Part shown: piece after piece, positions 24,886 to 38,750 of the stretch
Numbering within the stretch: the stretch's first letter is position 1
Layout of the letters: the number at the start of each line of letters is the position of its first letter
Source: Moringa oleifera
Lineage: Eukaryota > Streptophyta > Magnoliopsida > Brassicales > Moringaceae
Assembly (NCBI GenBank): GCA_021397835.1
Contig: JAJFZO010000256.1
Location: 134,001 to 198,000 of the forward strand
Reading direction: 5' to 3'
DNA length: 64,000 nt
Program-made: the position numbers and the translations under genes
Notes under the pieces: generated by a model
Seen by the model: only the letters and a program-made list of their open reading frames with translations
The model's database searches: none
Told to the model about the DNA's origin: nothing

Positions 24886-27800
24886 ATGGAGAGCGATTCA
24901 GAAATGGTTCCTTTTCCTTTGCTATTGACGCCGATCGAGTCTAATTACAGGGCATGCACTATTCCCTACAGGTTCCCCTCTGACAATACAAGAAAGGCAA
25001 CCCCTACAGAGATCGCCTGGATTGACCTCTTCCTCAATTCAATCCCTTCTTTCAAGTGACTTTCTCCCCTTTTTGTTCTATCATTACATTCATTTTTTCC
25101 GATTATGATTATATGAATGGTTAAGTTCGAGTTTTGAGCCTTATACTGGCGGCATTTTTCATGGACTTCTTGGAGTAGTTTCTCGTGTTGTTTGTAAATT
25201 TTGGGGTATCAGCTTATAATTCTACTGGTTTCTTTAATCTTTAGGGATTTATAGTCACATATATTAGGGGAGTTACATGGTGTGGAAACTGGTACAAAGG
25301 TGGTACGCTTGCAATATTTATGTGATGAGAAGAAAAAAAATCCAATCTTTATTCATAATTTCTCGCAGGAAACGCGCAGAGAGCGATGCTACTGTTCCTG
25401 ATGCTCCTATTAAAGCAGAAAAATTCGCTCAAAGGTACTTATTTGTTTAATTTTTCAAATGTGTCTCTCATCTCTAACCATACTTCCTGAATTGCAAATT
25501 ACATCTGGTTTCTTAGCAAAATCTTGTATGATGCTTTTACTTCTTCAGATGTAATGAAGCAAATTGGTAGAATTTGGTACCATGATACTATGAGTTATTT
25601 AGAGGATCTTTCCTTTTTCTTTTTCTTTTTTTAATGCTGCAATAAGATGCTAACTATAACAGTCTAATAGAGAATGGGAATTTGATTATCTGTTATCCTA
25701 GTAGGTACATATGTCACTGTACTATATATTACATAAATTTCTGTAAGTAGACACATCTCTATAGGGTTTTGCAACTGTAGTTCAAATATTTGAGATCACT
25801 GAACTGGGAGAAACATCTGATCAAACTTAATGGTTGCCTGCAAACTCTGGAAGATATACTGAGTTACTTGAAGACTTGAAGAAAGATCCTGAAAGTCACG
25901 GTGGACCACCTGATTGCATTGTAAGTCAGATTTCATAGTATTAGTTTCTACTTTAGGTTGTCTTTTCCAGAATGACTGTGCTCAAAGATGCATATATATA
26001 AATTCTCGTTGATTTGTTTGGGTGCTTTCTTAGCTCCTCTGCAGACTTCGTGAGCAGGTCCTCAGAGAATTGGGATTTAGGGATATATTCAAGAAAGTGA
26101 AGGTAAGTTCTAACCTTGCGACTGTGTTTCTCTATATGGAAATCCATACATTGATTTAATAAGCAAGTTACATGAAATACAACATGAAGTCCTCTTTCTG
26201 CAACCATTGAAAGTGTTAGACTTTGGAAAGATAGTTTTGGAAAATGGTTTTGGCAGGATCTCTTTTGGTTTATATTAAGGCATTTCCAATAATCAGTAGT
26301 CAAAGTCATTGGTGAGGCTGCTAGGAGAAGTGCTTGCATGCATGCTTGCACACATGCATATGTCTAATGGAGCGAGAGAGAGAGAGAGAATTAAAAGTAT
26401 TGGTTACTGTTGTCCCGTCTCTGCTATTCTTTGACAGTTTGACTAGAGAAGTTTTACTTTTTTATATGAATTTGTTATAGGATGAAGAGAATGCAAAGGC
26501 TATATCCCTTTTTGAGGATGTAGTTAATCTTAACAATGCTATTGAAGATGATGGAAAGCGTCTAGAAAATCTGATTAGAGGAATATTTGCTGGAAATATC
26601 TTTGATCTTGGTTCTGCACAGGTAATTCTTCTGTTTTTGATCTGGTATTATATTTTTCCCTTGGACATTTTTTACCATTAGCACAACTTAATTCTTAGTA
26701 TTGCACTTCTTACTTATTGTTGAATGTTTTTTTGCATTCAACATTTGGGATCATTATCTCAGTTGAAGCAGAATCTTCATTTATTTGCTTCCCTGATTGG
26801 CCATCTGTTAAGCCTTTATTGGATCATCTCTTTCTCTGATACCTTCAAATTGAAGTTTATCAACCTTTTTACTGATGCTTATATCATGCTTCCTACGTGG
26901 CATTAGCTTCTGACAAATCTGATCACTTTGGTTCCTACACTATAAATTCCGATATCTTGGATTTTATGACGCCAATATTTTTTGTTATAATACCATCTCA
27001 GTAAATGCTGACAATTATTGGCATTTAAATTTCAAGTGTATTCTTTTTTCCATTTCTTGAAGCTTGCTGAGGTTTTCTCAAAGGATGGAATGTCCTTCTT
27101 GGCTAGTTGTCAAAATCTTGTTCCCCGTCCTTGGGTTATCGATGACTTGGATACCTTTAAAGCAAAATGGGGCAAGAAATCTTGGAAGAAGGTGAGTTAT
27201 ATAGGTGATTTTAGGTCTTTTTTTTTAAAAAAATTATACATACTAAATTTTTTGTGTCCTTGGATGTATGTATGTATGTATGCTCTGAGCAAAGTCTATG
27301 CTTTTTTGCGTGAATATTATTTCCTAATGACTTCCTTTCTTTATTATGGCAGGCAATCATTTTTGTTGATAATTCTGGTGCAGATATAATTTTGGGTATT
27401 TTGCCATTTGCCAGAGAGTTACTCCGCCGTGGAACTCAGGTTTGCTTTCAGCTAGTTTTGCAGCCAAAAGCTCCATAGTCTTCTCGTGACTCTAAATGGA
27501 CTTTCTGTTTCGCAATTTAATATGGCTATGCACTGCATCTTAAGAATGTTGCTACTCAATTTCAGTAGATGTCTAGCTTACAATATCCTTTTGTTTTATT
27601 AGCCTTGCTGCATCATACAATAAAAAGTTTTTCTTTGGTTGAACATTTCCAGTTGCTCATGCTTCATGTTAGAATAGATTTGAGGCAGTTACCCAAGAAG
27701 CACTTGTATGCTTCAGTCAGATCATGTTGGAAATTAACAATTGATATTAACATGTATTATGATCTGTTTCTCGATGCTTGCATAGGTCAATTTGCTTTTG

Positions 27801-29367
27801 AATTAATCAGTCAGATTTTGGTTGTGCTTTATTTTCAAAGGACTTGTATTTAGTCCTTCGGAAACCAGAAAACCTTTATTATATCTTCATTTTTTTTACT
27901 CTGAGGTCTTGATTTTGAGAGGTTTACATCTCCATCTGAACCATTATCAGTCATTATATTTTATGCTAGATGTTCGTTTGGTCCTTTGCAGTCTGAGTGA
28001 TAGAGTTCTTGTATCCTTTCTTCAAAGGAGTCCTTTCTGTTTCTATTTCTTCCTTAACAGTAAAGTTTATCTTATCAACTCTTCATATGGTTGCCTTGCC
28101 GAACATGTTTGGTTCTTCTGAGAATGGTTTGACAGTTTTCTTTCAATGTTCTTTACGCAGGTTGTGTTGGCGGCTAATGACTTGCCTTCTATTAATGATG
28201 TTACTTACCATGAACTAATTGAGATTATAGCAAAGGTGATGGCAAGACTAACTTTTAGATCTGATGATTTGTTGGTTTTACTTTGATTCTAATGTAATAA
28301 GTCTCAATTTGCCAGTTGAAGGATAAAAATGGGCAGCTCATGGGTGTTGATACTTCAAATCTTTTGATCGCCAATTCTGGTAACGATTTGCCGGTAAGAA
28401 ATGCAATTTGCAAACAATAAATGGGGAAAAAAAAAAGAAAAAAGAAAACTTTGTTGCAAATGTTGAATGGATTTATCCACTCACTGAATGAAGCTTGTTT
28501 ATATAATTTTAGTAATACCTTATTTTGTTTTTCAATGTTCGCAGGTTATTGATCTTACTAGAGTATCGCAAGAGCTTGCATACCTGGCAAGTGATTGTGA
28601 CTTAGTGATCTTGGAGGGCATGGTAAGTGCTTTCCAGCTGGAAAAATTACTGAAATTAGAGCAGTTGTTTACGCTTGGCTTTTTTGTCTCTGATTCAAAT
28701 CCATTTTTCTCAATTGACTTTAAGAATGAGAATAGACTACTAAAAGCTAACCTGGACATCCAAATGCCTTGTCATGTATTAGTTAGCTGAAATAGCAGTC
28801 TTGATTTGTCATGTTCTATATACAAAGATCTTTAGTTAGCTTTGTCTAAATAACCAGAAGTGAAATTGATGATTGAATTTGTCTGACTAAGGCACAGCAA
28901 TGTGAAGTTTGCGGGGTGATTATTGCTGCCTCACTAAGAAAAGAGAAAGAAATGAAGTGCTCTGCTTGCATGCATGGCTTAAAAATCAACTCCTGTCTTG
29001 TGATGTTTCTACTTATCTTTTTTAGGAAACTATTTATAAAAAATGTCATTGTGGATAGAGTTTGGTTAAAATGTTGAGTTTTTCAATTTCAATGCTTTTC
29101 TCAGGGTCGTGGAATAGAGACAAATCTTTATGCTCAATTCAAGTGTGATTCACTCAAGATTGGGATGGTAATGTTCATGTTGACTGTATTGTTTCTTCCT
29201 CGACAACTTTAGTTATGAGCAATGATTTGTGGAACTAATGTTGTGCCATGTTTCTGTGTGTTGCTGCTTGCCCATCTTTTTAACAGGTGAAACACCCAGA
29301 GGTAGCCCAGTTTCTTGGAGGGCGGCTTTATGATTGTGTCTTCAAATACAATGAAGTTTTGAGTTAG
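24886..29367 (+). CDS. DUF89 damage-control phosphatase, At2g17340-like
   Basis: Twelve exons: 24886-25055, 25369-25434, 25854-25920, 26034-26102, 26481-26621, 27063-27191, 27353-27439, 28161-28235, 28316-28393, 28545-28622, 29105-29167 and 29287-29367. They encode 367 residues. This is a subfamily II DUF89 metal-dependent phosphatase, the same fold as the C-terminal domain of plant PANK2. Relatives dephosphorylate 4'-phosphopantetheine and its oxidised forms, pre-empting damage in CoA synthesis. Key segments are [20 protein letters not shown] (metal-binding Asp-Asn), [40 protein letters not shown] and [20 protein letters not shown]. No targeting peptide is apparent, so a cytosolic site is expected. 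All introns are GT-AG. Confidence 0.94.
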
Positions 29368-29968
29368 GTATGATCAATTCTTTTCTGCACTTCACAAGGA
29401 CATGCCAAATCATTGAAGAGACATAGTGTTAGGCTGTAGCACCTAGAAACTTATATTTATGAATTTAAGGAAGTTCCAACTCTCAGTGAATAAAGAGACT
29501 GGAAATTACTTACATGTATAATATCACAGTATCATCTTTAAAGATTCCATTGCATGGTTGTTTTGAATTTATATGATGCCTTTTTTTTTTTTTTTTGTGG
29601 ATAAAAAAATTTATATGCTGGACTACCTGCAACTTTGATAGAGATAGAGATTGTATGAAGCTAGGATTGGCTATTGCTGAGCTTTTTCATGTATAAGGAG
29701 CTTGGTTGCCCATGCCTTCATCTTTAGTTCTTGTTGTCCTCAGGACAAGGCTCTTCTTTTAATCTTCTCCCTTCTATAAAGGAGGCTAACTGTGTGTGGT
29801 TTTATTAAAAATTACAGGAGTAGTCTCTCTTATGAAATTTCAAACCATTTTATTATGGAATTAGTGTGAGAAGGGTACACAGGAATTTTGCCAAGACAAT
29901 GAAGGAAACACCAGAAAAAGAAAGACTGAAACTGAAGTGATGACAAACAAGAGCTTGTTATGTTTGTA
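29368..29968. other. Convergent 3' spacer between DUF89 and XCP-like genes
   Basis: Both neighbours end here. A T16 run lies at 29581-29596. Nothing else is recognised. Confidence 0.6.
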
Positions 29969-31333
29969 TCAGTTCTTTTTTATGGGGAAGGAGGCCATCT
30001 TATTGATGCCACAGAGCCCTTCTGGTTTTCCTGTGTTTCGTTTCATCCTTATGTAGCCTTTCTCTCCCCATTTTGACCCCCATGAGTTCTTGACGATAAT
30101 GTAATCCAATCCCTTTGATGATCCATATCCAACTGCTGCTACCCCATGATCTAGCATTGTTCCACAATGCCCATTGAATACTCCCTGCAAAACCAGGTCC
30201 CTAGTGTGAGGAGGACGTGTATGGGATCATATGGTGCAGCTCTACTTGTACAATTTGCAGTGTGGATGCTAGGAGTTTGAGAATATATCACAAGCTCACC
30301 CCACTATAGAACTGGAAATCCCTGCCAGAGGCCTCAATAGCCACGCTAAGAGGCTGGTGAGCTAGTGCCTTGAGAAGACTTTCTTCATTATTTTCTGGCA
30401 CATCTTGATAACCACTGATAGTCACGACCTCCCTGTCTCCCTGAACATGATAGACAAGCAGGATTTGTCAAGAGCAGTTCAACTTTGGCCTTTGAAAAGA
30501 TCATACCAGTATGTAGTTAACTCCACGCGGATGTTAGTCTTATCGTTTACCTTCTGCTCCTCACAAGTGCCCTCGTCCATAAGATATGGGTAGTCTTCCT
30601 CTTTCTGAAGCCCGTCACTAGAGATGATAAACGCAAAAGCATAATCCATCAGACCTCCATTGCAGCCATTGTTGAAGGTTCGATCACAATCAATCAGCTC
30701 TTGCTCTGACAAGGAAGTTAGATTTCCTGTGACTATCTGGTTTATACCCTCAACGGCCGCAACTGTTGAAAATGCCCAGCAGCTACCTGCATGTTTGTTC
30801 ATGGATTGATTGTTACTACTAGGTATGTGAGCTGCAACAGAGACACACAAGAGAGAGAAGTGAAACATACCACATAAACCTTGGTTCTTGACGGGAGTGA
30901 CAGCCCCTTTCTTTCTCCAGTCAATGGACTTGGGCAAATCCACGGCATCTCTATAAGTGAAGTTGCCAGAAGTTTCTCTCTTTCTGGGAAACTCAGGTTT
31001 AAGTCCTAAATATTTGGCCTTGAACTCGTCATGGGTCAAGTCAGCAAACCCATTCAACCCTAGCCAGTAGCTGCTGATTTCCTTATTTCTCTGATCAATG
31101 TGCTTCAAGTTGTCCATGAATATGTGGAAGCGATGCAGCCTCTCTTCAATGCATTTGTAAGTTTTGCCATGGCTGGACATCCATGAGTCAAAGAGCTGAA
31201 CAAGTTTATCCATGGAGGTCAAGTGCTCTGGTGAGTAACCCACAATAGAAAAATCATGAGCAAGAGCAGAAGATATGAAGATAGATAGGGAGAGGGCAAA
31301 AAGAGAAGATTTGCAAAGGGAAAAGAAAGCCAT
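29969..31333 (-). CDS. Papain-like cysteine peptidase, xylem cysteine peptidase (XCP1/XCP2) type
   Basis: Four exons (30871-31333, 30551-30786, 30300-30440, 29969-30184) encode 351 residues. A signal peptide ([17 protein letters not shown]) precedes the XCP hallmark [18 protein letters not shown]. The I29 inhibitory propeptide has the ERFNIN pattern in [20 protein letters not shown]. Mature enzyme starts near [20 protein letters not shown]. The catalytic Cys is in [16 protein letters not shown] (residue 157), His in [13 protein letters not shown] and Asn in [14 protein letters not shown]. The Gln of the oxyanion hole is present in NQGLCG. XCP1 and XCP2 act in vacuolar autolysis of differentiating tracheary elements. 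There is no granulin domain and no KDEL tail. A TATA-like stretch lies near 31400 on the minus strand. Confidence 0.95.
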
Positions 31334-33165
31334 TTAGTGTTGAGGATGGAGATGAGAAAAGCAGATTGAGTGAATGAGAGGGAAGAGCAGAGGTGCGGAT
31401 ATAAATGATAAGGTTCATGGATTGCTTGCAAGTGAAGAAGTTGAATTGTTTAAGAAGACGGAGTCTTTAAGGTTGGTTCTTAATGGGAGGCTTTTTTACT
31501 AAGCATTACCCATCCGTTTTCCACAGAGACTAGCGAGCCTAGGCTGTAATATTGGTGGGCTTTGTGTGTGAAGATGTTCCATGTCACGTAAGAATACAAG
31601 ATAAACATGCAGATGCGTCAAGCAGCACCCATAACATGAAAGATGATGAGAGGATCCGATAGCACAGCGAACTAACAATGACATGAACGTGATACGAAGA
31701 AATGGAAATAGCAAAGGCGAAGTGAGCTGCAATATAATATAGGTATTTAAACATCATTGGGGATGTTGGTTGACTGTGTTGAAGCTATGAACGAATGCAA
31801 TCATCTTATTGGGCTACAGGCACATGTCTTCAGAGACTACTTTAGTCTTAAAAATGGATACTCAGGGTACAAACTTGTTAAACCAAGCTGACAAATCTTA
31901 AGAACAACGGGATCCTCGTTCTCGGTGTAAGCGTTCTGCGTAGAAATAAGAGCGTTAGCAACCAGGAGGAAATCTGCCTGCCTCTAGAAGTGTGCGTCCT
32001 TAGTACAAGCTTGTGAACGGCGAGCGAAAGATGGTTCCCCAGTGTAACCCAATGGACGGTGAGGTGAGCAGAGAAACCATATATCCACTGCTCCAGGAGG
32101 CTCGCGATATATGCTTCCTGTGCCATCTCTTTTCACTCTCTGTGATTGCTGTTCTATATTTAACTTCCCGCCAAAATGAACGAAGGTGAGGGCACAGAGT
32201 GGTACATCCTGATGGTATGGGCTTATCAAAGTGGACTCAAATGATGCCCAAAATTAGATGCAATCAAGCCCAAAATGGATTCAAATGAAACCCAAAACAG
32301 GTCAAGATTTAACTGCGTATTGGATCTAAATGAGGCCGATGTAGGCCCAAATAATAACAAGCCAACTGAAAGCCACAAATTGGACTTAAGAGGCCCAATA
32401 GGCTCAGACAAAGCCCTAACTTAGTGATGGATCATATGACAAATCCCGAATGATTTCTTAGCCCCCGTCTCCTGATCACTTTTTCACTTGTAAGGACAAT
32501 TTAAATTAAGAAAATGCTTTCAGTTCATTCATAAGATGGCAGGCATTTAAAAAATTTACCACAACTCTCAATATTGGATCTTACATCACTAAGAAAATAA
32601 CACAAAATTAAAAAAAAAAAGTCCCTTTACTGCAAAAAAGTACACCAACTGATTAAATCTTTACATTAAAATTAATCATATGATAACTTCGCCATCTGTA
32701 TCGCCCACACACACTCTACAGTAGAATCTGAAGATTCTGTAGCTACAACTCATTCTTTATAAGGATTGAAGGAGATATAGTTATCCCGGTTTCGGACAGC
32801 CAAAGAAAAAGCTTTTTCTTTTTTTTTTTTTCTAAAAAAATGAAAACACCATCAGAATGAACAACCACAGCAACTAACATATAGAAATACAAAAGCAAAT
32901 GCGGAGAGGACCACGGGATCAGACACAACCAAAGTTAAAGAACGACTATCAAAGGACCAAATCTCCTCCATACTAGACAATCAAAATTTTTCTCCTTGCA
33001 TTACAAATCACAACATGATACTCTTGCACGTATAATTTGTGATACTCTGCTGTTTTATACTAATTCAATACAACTGTAAACATTACCAAAATGAGGAGTC
33101 TCTCTTTATCAAGATATGTCTTCACACTAACAGCTCAGTCAGTATAGAGCAGAAGCAACTCTTCA
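31334..33165. other. Spacer upstream of the XCP-like gene
   Basis: It holds the XCP-like promoter and the 3' flank of the nucleotide-sugar transporter, both on the minus strand. Open frames at 31878-32229 (minus) are moderate in complexity but match no family I know. A cluster of GCCCA boxes lies at 32222-32412. From 32460 on the sequence is AT-rich. Confidence 0.5.
32222..32412. promoter_or_regulatory. Cluster of GCCCA/GGCCCA boxes with no assigned gene
   Basis: About six GCCCA-type boxes, some as GGCCCA (TGGGCC on the other strand), occur within 190 bp. They are spaced irregularly. This is the density usual for site II promoter modules of housekeeping genes, yet the nearest gene starts are about 0.9 kb away (XCP-like, 31333) and 5.6 kb away (transporter, 37986). 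It may drive an unannotated minus-strand transcript through 31878-32229, or be a promoter relic. Confidence 0.4.
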
Positions 33166-36100
33166 CTATCTTAGCTTCCCAGCTGAGTGTAAGTATACCG
33201 AAACAGAAACAACCCTGGAAAGCACCAAAGACATCCAGTTAGGAGACATTACTTTTTTCGTAGCTTAAGTTTCTGTTCCTGCTACATGACTGCAAAAGTC
33301 ACACTGGTGAAGAATATAAAATAAATATAGTGACCCATTGAATGAACTGATGAAAACCAACAAATTCCTGTACTTTTCATCACGCTAAATGCCCCTTTTG
33401 ATACAAAGATTTTGCACGTGCCACGGTTTAAAATTTTGCCCCTGCCTCCCAAAAAAAAATAAAATGGAACATATTTGTTGCAGATATGAAATGTGGCTAA
33501 AGGTAACTTACGTTGCACCTAAGAAGAAGGCAAGGGAAAGATGGAAGCCGAAGAGAAACACAGAAACAACTGCTGTCAGAAGCATCGCCACTGATGTAGC
33601 ATAAACCTGCACAATGGGAGAAAGTGAGGCCATCATCGTAACAAAACATCTAAGAGATCTTCCATAAATGTTGACCTAAAAATTAACATTATGAGGTCCA
33701 TGTAAAATGCAAACAGTAAATAAGGAATGTCCAGCAGAACAAATGATATTTCATGTCTCACCTTAACAATGTTGTCTGCATACTTCATCACCATAGATAC
33801 AGCTAGACCACTGCACAGAAGGCAAAAATATATTCACTTCATTTGAAGGTTCAATGGAGAAAATGGTATTCCTAAAAGGAAACCGAGAACAAACACTTAA
33901 CTGATGTTCATCAATAATGAAAAATAGAAATTTGACATTGTTTACAAATCATTATAGTTGAGAGAGACAAAATGTCGGTAGAATTCCCTGAAACTCTGAA
34001 AAGCAGCCAAGTAGGTATATCTATGGCCAAGTGAGACTTGTTATGTGTGATTCAAATTTTGTTTTCCTATTCTCAATTCTTATTAGAGTTTACTCATGCT
34101 GGAGGAGGTCTCACCTCCTGCTTTCATTTCTCTCTAAATTAAGAATGAGTCAATTTCTTGACAAGCTCACCAACTGATTGATGGCTACTTGATTTTCAGT
34201 AAGTGATGAAATATCATCTAATATGACCAGACATATTATGTAACAATTTCACATGTTTTACTATCTTCTCTAGCAACCAGAGGCTAAATATCTGAATGCA
34301 AAATACCAAATTAAGGAAGCAGAAACGCCACATCAACCAGGCTGGACAGATAAGGACATACCTTAGTGCATGGTTGACAATCATGAGAACCGTAATCAAT
34401 GAGTACCCATGAAAAAAACCCCTGAACATAACATACAAATCTTGTAAATTATAAATTATTGATAAACTTCTAGGCATTATTAATTCATCAAAACAGATAT
34501 CTATTTTCTATATCCCACCGTTACACACATACACAGATTTATACAAATATGACGTGTGTGTGTGTGTGTATAGATAGAGAGAGAGAGAGAGAGAGATAGA
34601 GAGAGAAATTATAACCATAACAGCAAAATCAGCTATGAAAAGAAAAAAAGCTCAGATTACTTATTCATGACTGCATCAAAATCTTGAATTAGAATTGCAA
34701 CAGCATTGAAGGCCATCCCAAAGATATACAACCAGAAGTTCTGCACATTTATGTTTCTTGACGGACGCTTTTTTATAATAGCCTGCCAAAATCAAGCAAC
34801 CTTATTAACAAAAGTACAATGATTTGTAATTTAAAATTTGCTATTTTTTCTGGAATGGCCATCCACCCTCTAAATTAAATCATTGTCTGAAAATTAATTA
34901 AAATCCAAACAACTGGACCAAGAATAAGAGTACTTAAAAAATCACCTCAGTGTATACTCCTGCAAAACCACTCAAAAGCGCCATCACCTAGAGAGAAATG
35001 AGAGGGCATTATGGTAACGAATGTCAACCAGTAAACTTTTTAAAATTCTGCACTAGAATTATGAGCCTCAAGAGGTTAACAACTCACTATCGCCATTATC
35101 CAACCAGGAAGTGTTGTCTGAAGAACACGATCAGAACTGCATGAACAATGTGACTTTTAAGAAGGCAAATTTATACTTATGCATATTTCAGAGTCAAGAA
35201 CAATGTTACCAAATCACTGCTTCTCGAAGATCATTACATGCATAGAATTATCAATTACTAGTCTGAATCGGTATTCTAAAGCAACAAACCCATATAAATG
35301 AAATAAAATTTCAGTCATTGGCTGACTACATGCCAGGTTGTACAGCACAGACACATAACCCAGATGTCTATTAGCTTGATTCGATCATGTAACAGCCCCG
35401 ACAAGGCCTTTAAGGGCAGTATCAGGATATGATATTAAACTTCTAAGAGATGAACTCAGACACATCTAATCACCAAGGACAATGGAAACAATGTGGTGAT
35501 CATTCTTACTTGGAATTTAGTTGTGCTGTCGTGCACCCACAACATAGTAGAATAAAAGCTGCCCATTGAATCTCACTTAACCTGTAATCAAAATTTTAAT
35601 TAGACTATAACAACATACAATAATCTCGAGACATGTTGTGTTTTATGTCCATTTTTTCAGCTTAAGGAACTGAACCATCAATTTTCCTCTTGGATCCACT
35701 GTATGGAAAGAGAGAGGCCCACATTTGCCTCACAACATGGTTGCTTTTCATGCATCCTTTTACCGTTTTTCTTTTTATTAAATCAAGATTCTAGAAGTAC
35801 ATAGAATTACTTTATCACTAAAAAGAGGAAAAAGAAAGACGAAGACCAAATATCTAGATCAAAGGTCATTTGCATATGGATCTTTCAAGAAATCCACAAA
35901 TGTGATCGAGAAGATTTACTTTTTCTTGAGTATAATTCGGTACAAAACCCCAGTACTGATGATATTCAGGTTCTTCAGAATCTGATAGCCTGGAGCATCT
36001 ACATATGCAAAGATGTAATACTGCCACATAAAAAACGGAAAGCAGGTATAATCACATTAGAGAAGCAAGAAAACCAAAATTGCCATGAGTTACAAAGGCA

Positions 36101-37986
36101 AAAACTAACAAAACAGCACCTGAAGCAAATTTTTGATGAGGTACAGCGCTGCAGGAATGGGGTAAACAATAACTTCATCCAATGTGGTACTTAACCTGGT
36201 TAAGTAGCAGGATACAAAAAAAAAAAAACACACACACACACACAACACATTACGCTACAAATTGGTAGGAATATGAAAGATGTAAACATAGCCCCATAAC
36301 AAGAAAAATGAATCCTTGCCCTACGGGCTCCCAGAATAGATCAATGGTAAATTCGGATTCAATTCATAGCCCTCTTTTATCTAACATGTTTAAATTATTA
36401 CATTTTAGAGGAAAATAACACAAATACCTTAGCAATAAGTGCATGATAAAAGAATTCCTGCCATTCAGGAACTTACAAGAGCCATACGAGTTTGATATTC
36501 AATACCCGTTTTGAAACTTTTGTATATGCCATTCTATTTGAATGAGCAGCAACACAAAGTTCATCATTTAATATTGAAGCGCCACCATTGGTTAAAGAAA
36601 AAAAAAAGTTCCTAATGAAGCAGAATCAATTCAGTTGATTCTCCAAGCATGTTTGATGAAAAAAAATTTACAGAAAAAAAATGTCTTTGAAAGATTTACA
36701 CTGCACTACTTCTGAACCATTCATCACAAGATTCAATCAAGATATTCCAACCCCATTATAATTTACTGAAAAAACTAGCTAAGAAGCATGTTAAAATAAT
36801 GAACAAATAAATCAAGATAACCTGTTATCATCATTAACTCCTTCATTTTGCCATAGTCTTGCCAAGGCTGCAAGTGATAGTGCACATTTCAAAGTCTCCA
36901 CCTAATACCAGAAGAAGGAAATAATTGTAAACTTTTATTTACATCTACTCAAATCCATAATCACCAATCCATAATTCAGAGACCTCGATTGGCACATATC
37001 ATTGCAATTATAGCACAAATACTTTGGAACCCCGCTACTCTATATTGTGATAATTAATTTATATAAAATAGAGAACAGCCATTCACTTACCATAAAATTT
37101 GCGGTGGTGACACTATACTCATACTTCCCAGCTCTCTTTGACCAGACAATAAGTATTGCTTGTGAACTCGTAAGAACAGTCAACGCCAGTGTGACGATGG
37201 TCCTATATCATTGGTGAAAGGGTACAACAAAATAACAAAATGTAAAGACACAATGCACTTGTTCTAAATTCAGGTGCTATTGGCCATAAATAAGATTGAA
37301 AGGTAGCTCCTACTTCCGTTTCCACTTTTGTCGGTCACCCGAACCACCTCCCAAGGTAGCCACATTGCTTAAAGAAACTGTGATGCAGCAAATGACGGAC
37401 ATGGCAGCAGAAAAATCCATGATTGACCATAAAAAAGCAGTGTAGATTAGCCAAAGGGAAGTAAAGCAAAGAAAGCAGCATGCAGAAACGTTTTTGGTGA
37501 GTGTATGTGTGAAAGCATTCTGTCACCTGAATGAGTTTTGCCTCTTAAGCTCTCTATGTCATCCCCAACTGCACCCCCATCTTTATCCTACCAGTTAGGA
37601 GCCATTGACAAAAAGATCACGAATGTGAGATTGCTATCAAAAGCCCCATAAAATTCTCTAAGTACAAGAAGAATTTCAGTCTACATGCAAAAATGCTCAC
37701 AAGGTTACAATTTATGAATGGCTCAAATATAGTGTTTGAAAAATTCAAGATGCTGTGTGCTGGACAGATTACGGTAGAATCACTATCTTCCGACAGTTGG
37801 CTACTCGTAATGTATACAGGATTAAGTAGATCAAAATATAAGGGTGAATTATGACTTTTAATTTTGAAAATAAGGATTTGATCTTGTGGCTTAAAACACG
37901 CTACAATGGGAGTCCAGTGAATATATAGACGAGAAGGAAGAAAGATAGGGGATACGTACCTCATCTTTGATTTTTCGATACTCCAT
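33166..37986 (-). CDS. CMP-sialic acid transporter-like nucleotide-sugar transporter (At4g35335 type)
   Basis: Fifteen small exons run from 37960-37986 (MEYRKIKDE) through 37527-37587, 37314-37377, 37091-37202, 36822-36901, 36120-36195, 35920-36020, 35510-35581, 35088-35136, 34946-34987, 34661-34782, 34362-34421, 33762-33810, 33512-33606 and 33166-33214. They give 352 residues with about ten membrane spans. Recognisable parts are TIVTLALTVLTSSQAILIVW, then YYIFAYVDAPGYQILKNLNI, GCTTAQLNSNSDRVLQTTLP, SGFAGVYTEAIIKKRPSRNI and VVSVSVYLHSAGKLR. It belongs to the Golgi/ER nucleotide-sugar transporter family (drug/metabolite transporter superfamily), which exchanges nucleotide sugars for the monophosphate. 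Plants make little or no sialic acid, so the true substrate is probably another nucleotide sugar. A soluble acidic N-terminus precedes the first span. Confidence 0.93.
34554..34607. repeat. Compound TG/GA microsatellite in a transporter intron
   Basis: A (TG)n tract runs into tatagata and then (GA)n and ends gatagagagag. It lies in the intron between exons 11 and 12 of the nucleotide-sugar transporter. It is likely length-polymorphic. Confidence 0.85.
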
Positions 37987-38750
37987 TTATGAAAACAGCT
38001 CCTCCCAATCTGCGGGTTCTGCTCTCGAGCTTTGCTTTCTTGTTATACTTCATTACATTACAGTTATATGTTTGGGCGTGTGTGTATATATATATTCTCT
38101 TCCTTCAAAACAAAAAACAAACGGAAGGAAGTAAAAGATCTAGCCAGCAGAATCGACCGATTGAATCCATGAAGTTATGGGCTCGTTTGTATTGGGCTAA
38201 GCTGAATGAATGACAAGAGGCTGGGCTTTCAATTATCTTAGATGCCCAGTTTTCTTTTCAGTTGATGCCGTGAATTCAGGAGACTTAATTTGCTCTTCGC
38301 AAATTGAGGTTTAGAACATGAAATGAAAGAGTTGTGTTCTTGTAATTTGAATCATCAAATATAATACATGTAGACAAAGACTTTACAACCCACAGCTGCT
38401 AATATATAGTTATTGCATATGAGTGGCCTAACTTTGGCTTCTACCCGATCTACCTTTGATTTAGAGCTTATCAACGGCAGTTAAAAACACCTCACTGTAA
38501 GGTCTGTCTTATGTCATTATTATTGAAGAACAAAAAGAAAAATTGTTGTAAAAATGTTTGAAGAGATGGACCCCATGCGCCATCAACACCAACAGAATAA
38601 AACAGCCTGTGTTAGAGCTGTGAACACTACATTTCACCTCTCTTTTTCTTCTCTTTACTCTTCCTCTTACAACACCGAACCGACACAACATCAGCAGCAC
38701 TAGTTCATCGTTCTCCTTCTTCTTCTTATTCTTCTTAGGAGTTGATTATC
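37987..38750. promoter_or_regulatory. Divergent spacer between nucleotide-sugar transporter and 162-residue gene
   Basis: Start codons face away from each other across about 760 bp, so both promoters lie here. TGGGCT-type boxes occur at 38176-38227 (attgggctaa, gctgggctttc). A CT-rich leader (ttctccttcttcttctt) at 38711-38728 precedes the plus-strand start. Confidence 0.5.
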
